NCBI RefSeq assembly: GCF_003054555.1
Contig: NZ_CP026304.1
Span: 6,014,001-6,078,000 of the forward strand
DNA from: Streptomyces lunaelactis
Lineage (GTDB): Bacteria > Actinomycetota > Actinomycetes > Streptomycetales > Streptomycetaceae
Length of the DNA: 64,000 bases
Reading direction: 5' to 3'
The translations under genes were made by a program, and so were the position numbers. The notes beneath the pieces were generated by a model. That model did not search any database, was not told the DNA's origin, and was given only the letters and a program-made list of their open reading frames with translations. Shown one piece after another: positions 62,523-64,000 of the stretch (position 1 is its first letter; each line of letters starts with the position of its first letter).

Positions 62523-64000
62523 GTGCCGCACGTGCCCGCATGGTCCCGTCGTACGTTCCTCGCCGCGACGGGTGCAAGCGCACTCGCCCTCACGCTCGCC
62601 TCTCCGGGACACGCGGCCGCGGCGGACGAGTTCGAGACCCTGCGGCTGCGCTGGGTCGAGATCAGCCTGGGAGCCGGCTACGACCCCACCGCCGAGCCGT
62701 ACGCCTCCCGCCTCGCCGAGACCGGGAAGCTGGCCGCGGAATTCCGCGCCTCCATGGCGCCCACCGACACCTCCCTGTGGCCCGGCCACACCTTCAACCC
62801 GCCCGCCGGTATCACCCAGAGCTACAACCGGCTGTGGACCATGACCCAGGCGTACGCCCAGGAGGGCACCGGCCTCACCGGTGACGCCGGACTGCTCGCC
62901 GGCATCCTCCGCGGCCTCGACCACCTCGCAGCGACGATCTACAACCCCTCGACCACCCGCTACGGCAACTGGTGGGAGTGGCAGATAGGCAGCCCCCGCC
63001 TGCTCATGGACATCGTCGCCGTCCTGCACGGCCGGCTCACCGCCGCGCAGCGCGACGCCGCCTTCGCCGCCGTCGACCACTTCGTCCCCGACTCCGTGCT
63101 CGGCAGCTACAGCGGCACCTCCACCGGCGCCAACCGCGTCGACCTCTGCCGCTCCGTCGCGCTGCGCGGCGTCCTCGGCAAGGCCCCCGCCAAGATCGCG
63201 CTCGCCCGGGACGCCCTCTCGCCCGTCTTCCCGTACGTGACCAAGGGCGACGGTCTCTACGCCGACGGCTCGTTCGTCCAGCACACCTGGGTCGCCTACT
63301 CGGGCACGTACGGACAGGTCATGCTGGACGGCCTCGGCCGCCTCTTCGCCCTCCTCGCCGGCTCGACCTGGGCCGTCACCGACCCGAACCGGCAGATCAT
63401 CCTGGACAGCGTCGAGCGCGCGTACGCGCCCCTGATCTTCAACGGCCTGATGATGGACAGCGTCAACGGCCGTGCCATCAGCCGGGGTTACCTCAAGAGC
63501 GACGACCGCAGGATCATGCGCAGCGACCACTTCCACGGGCAGGGGCTGATCGCCGCGATCGCGCTGCTCGCGGGCGGGGCGTCGGCCGCCGAGCGGGACC
63601 GCTGGCACGCCCGGATCAAGGGCTGGATCGAGCGGGACACCACAACGCCGATCCTCGCCGGCGGACAGTTCGGCGTCGCCGACCTCTCCCGGCTGCACGC
63701 GGTCGCCGCGGCGCCCGTGCCTGCCGCGCCCGAGCCGGTCGGCCACCAGCTCTTCGCCTCGATGGACCGGGCCGTGCACCGCCGGCCCGGCTGGGCCGCG
63801 AACATCTCCATGGCCTCGGAGCGGATCTCGTACTACGAGTGCGGCAACGGCGAGAATCCGCGCGGCTGGCACACCGGTGCCGGAATGCTCTACTGGTGGC
63901 CCGGCGAGGACCACGGCGACCAGTACACCGACTGGTTCTGGCCGACCGTCGACTACTACCGGCTGCCCGGAACGACCGTGTCGGCCAAACGACTTGCCGA
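62523..64000 (+). CDS. Secreted polysaccharide lyase family 8 (hyaluronate/chondroitin/xanthan lyase type), 3' end outside window
   Basis: The frame from GTG 62523 stays open to the window edge (492 codons seen). The start has CGGAGG about 7 bases upstream. A Tat-like signal (SRRTFLAATGASALALTLA) ends near GHAAAA. The PL8 alpha/alpha domain shows YNRLWTMTQAYAQEGTGL, YGNWWEWQIGSPRLLMDIV with the conserved Asn, FVQHTWVAYSGTYGQVMLDG with catalytic His and Tyr, and NGRAISRG with the conserved Arg. The beta domain begins near the edge (ISMASERISYYECGNGENPR). It would cleave an acidic polysaccharide by beta-elimination; which one is not decided by the sequence. Confidence 0.93.
   Translation, partial: MPHVPAWSRRTFLAATGASALALTLASPGHAAAADEFETLRLRWVEISLGAGYDPTAEPYASRLAETGKLAAEFRASMAPTDTSLWPGHTFNPPAGITQSYNRLWTMTQAYAQEGTGLTGDAGLLAGILRGLDHLAATIYNPSTTRYGNWWEWQIGSPRLLMDIVAVLHGRLTAAQRDAAFAAVDHFVPDSVLGSYSGTSTGANRVDLCRSVALRGVLGKAPAKIALARDALSPVFPYVTKGDGLYADGSFVQHTWVAYSGTYGQVMLDGLGRLFALLAGSTWAVTDPNRQIILDSVERAYAPLIFNGLMMDSVNGRAISRGYLKSDDRRIMRSDHFHGQGLIAAIALLAGGASAAERDRWHARIKGWIERDTTTPILAGGQFGVADLSRLHAVAAAPVPAAPEPVGHQLFASMDRAVHRRPGWAANISMASERISYYECGNGENPRGWHTGAGMLYWWPGEDHGDQYTDWFWPTVDYYRLPGTTVSAKRLA

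Overview
This window is high-GC DNA from the chromosome of an actinomycete, almost certainly a Streptomyces. GTG and TTG starts are common, ribosome sites are GGAGG-like, third codon positions are nearly all G or C, and the core order gatA-gatB ... ilvB-ilvN-ilvC-serA ... proline catabolism ... leuB-ilvE ... cimA is the usual Streptomyces layout. There are no rRNA or tRNA genes, CRISPR arrays, insertion sequences or phage genes.

Layout. 0-3 kb: the end of gatA, a small membrane protein and gatB (tRNA amidotransferase). 3-11 kb: a chaperone-like protein, a Tat-exported phospholipase C, an MMPL exporter, two GNAT acetyltransferases and an acidic membrane protein. 11-20 kb: a 58-residue protein, a large ATP-binding LuxR regulator, a lipoprotein sugar dehydrogenase, a 2-hydroxyacid dehydrogenase and a membrane-bound GGDEF-EAL protein whose EAL domain looks dead. 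20-26 kb: branched-chain amino acid genes ilvBNC behind a transcription attenuator, then serA. 26-31 kb: an oxidoreductase and a PucR regulator divergent from proline dehydrogenase and pruA. 31-35 kb: an ArsR/SRPBCC pair, an AAC(2')-like acetyltransferase, a 43-residue protein and a Tat-exported phosphatase. 35-38 kb: leuB and ilvE. 38-43 kb: an NCS1 permease divergent from a fused urease gamma-beta subunit, a non-canonical urease alpha subunit, an agmatine deiminase and a TetR regulator. 43-45 kb: cimA behind a second attenuator. 45-64 kb: a secreted enzyme region with GH30, LacI, GH3, a TPM-like membrane protein, a DUF397/XRE/ATPase trio, a subtilase, YceI, GH64, GH101 and a PL8 lyase cut by the window edge.

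How the genes work together. ilvB, ilvN, ilvC, leuB, ilvE and cimA supply steps of Ile/Val/Leu synthesis, and at least two of the transcripts carry leader peptides plus terminators. Proline dehydrogenase and PruA convert proline to glutamate. The 38-43 kb cluster looks like a dedicated pathway for a ureido or guanidino compound: agmatine deiminase makes N-carbamoylputrescine, and the atypical urease-like enzyme could hydrolyse that substituted urea. This is inference. The 45-64 kb region degrades fungal, plant or animal glycans outside the cell, under LacI-type control.

Two patterns cut across genes. Short tandem repeats begin at or overlap the stop codon of at least eight genes. A palindromic repeat family of about 45 to 85 bases occurs seven times between genes, mostly to the right of 43 kb.
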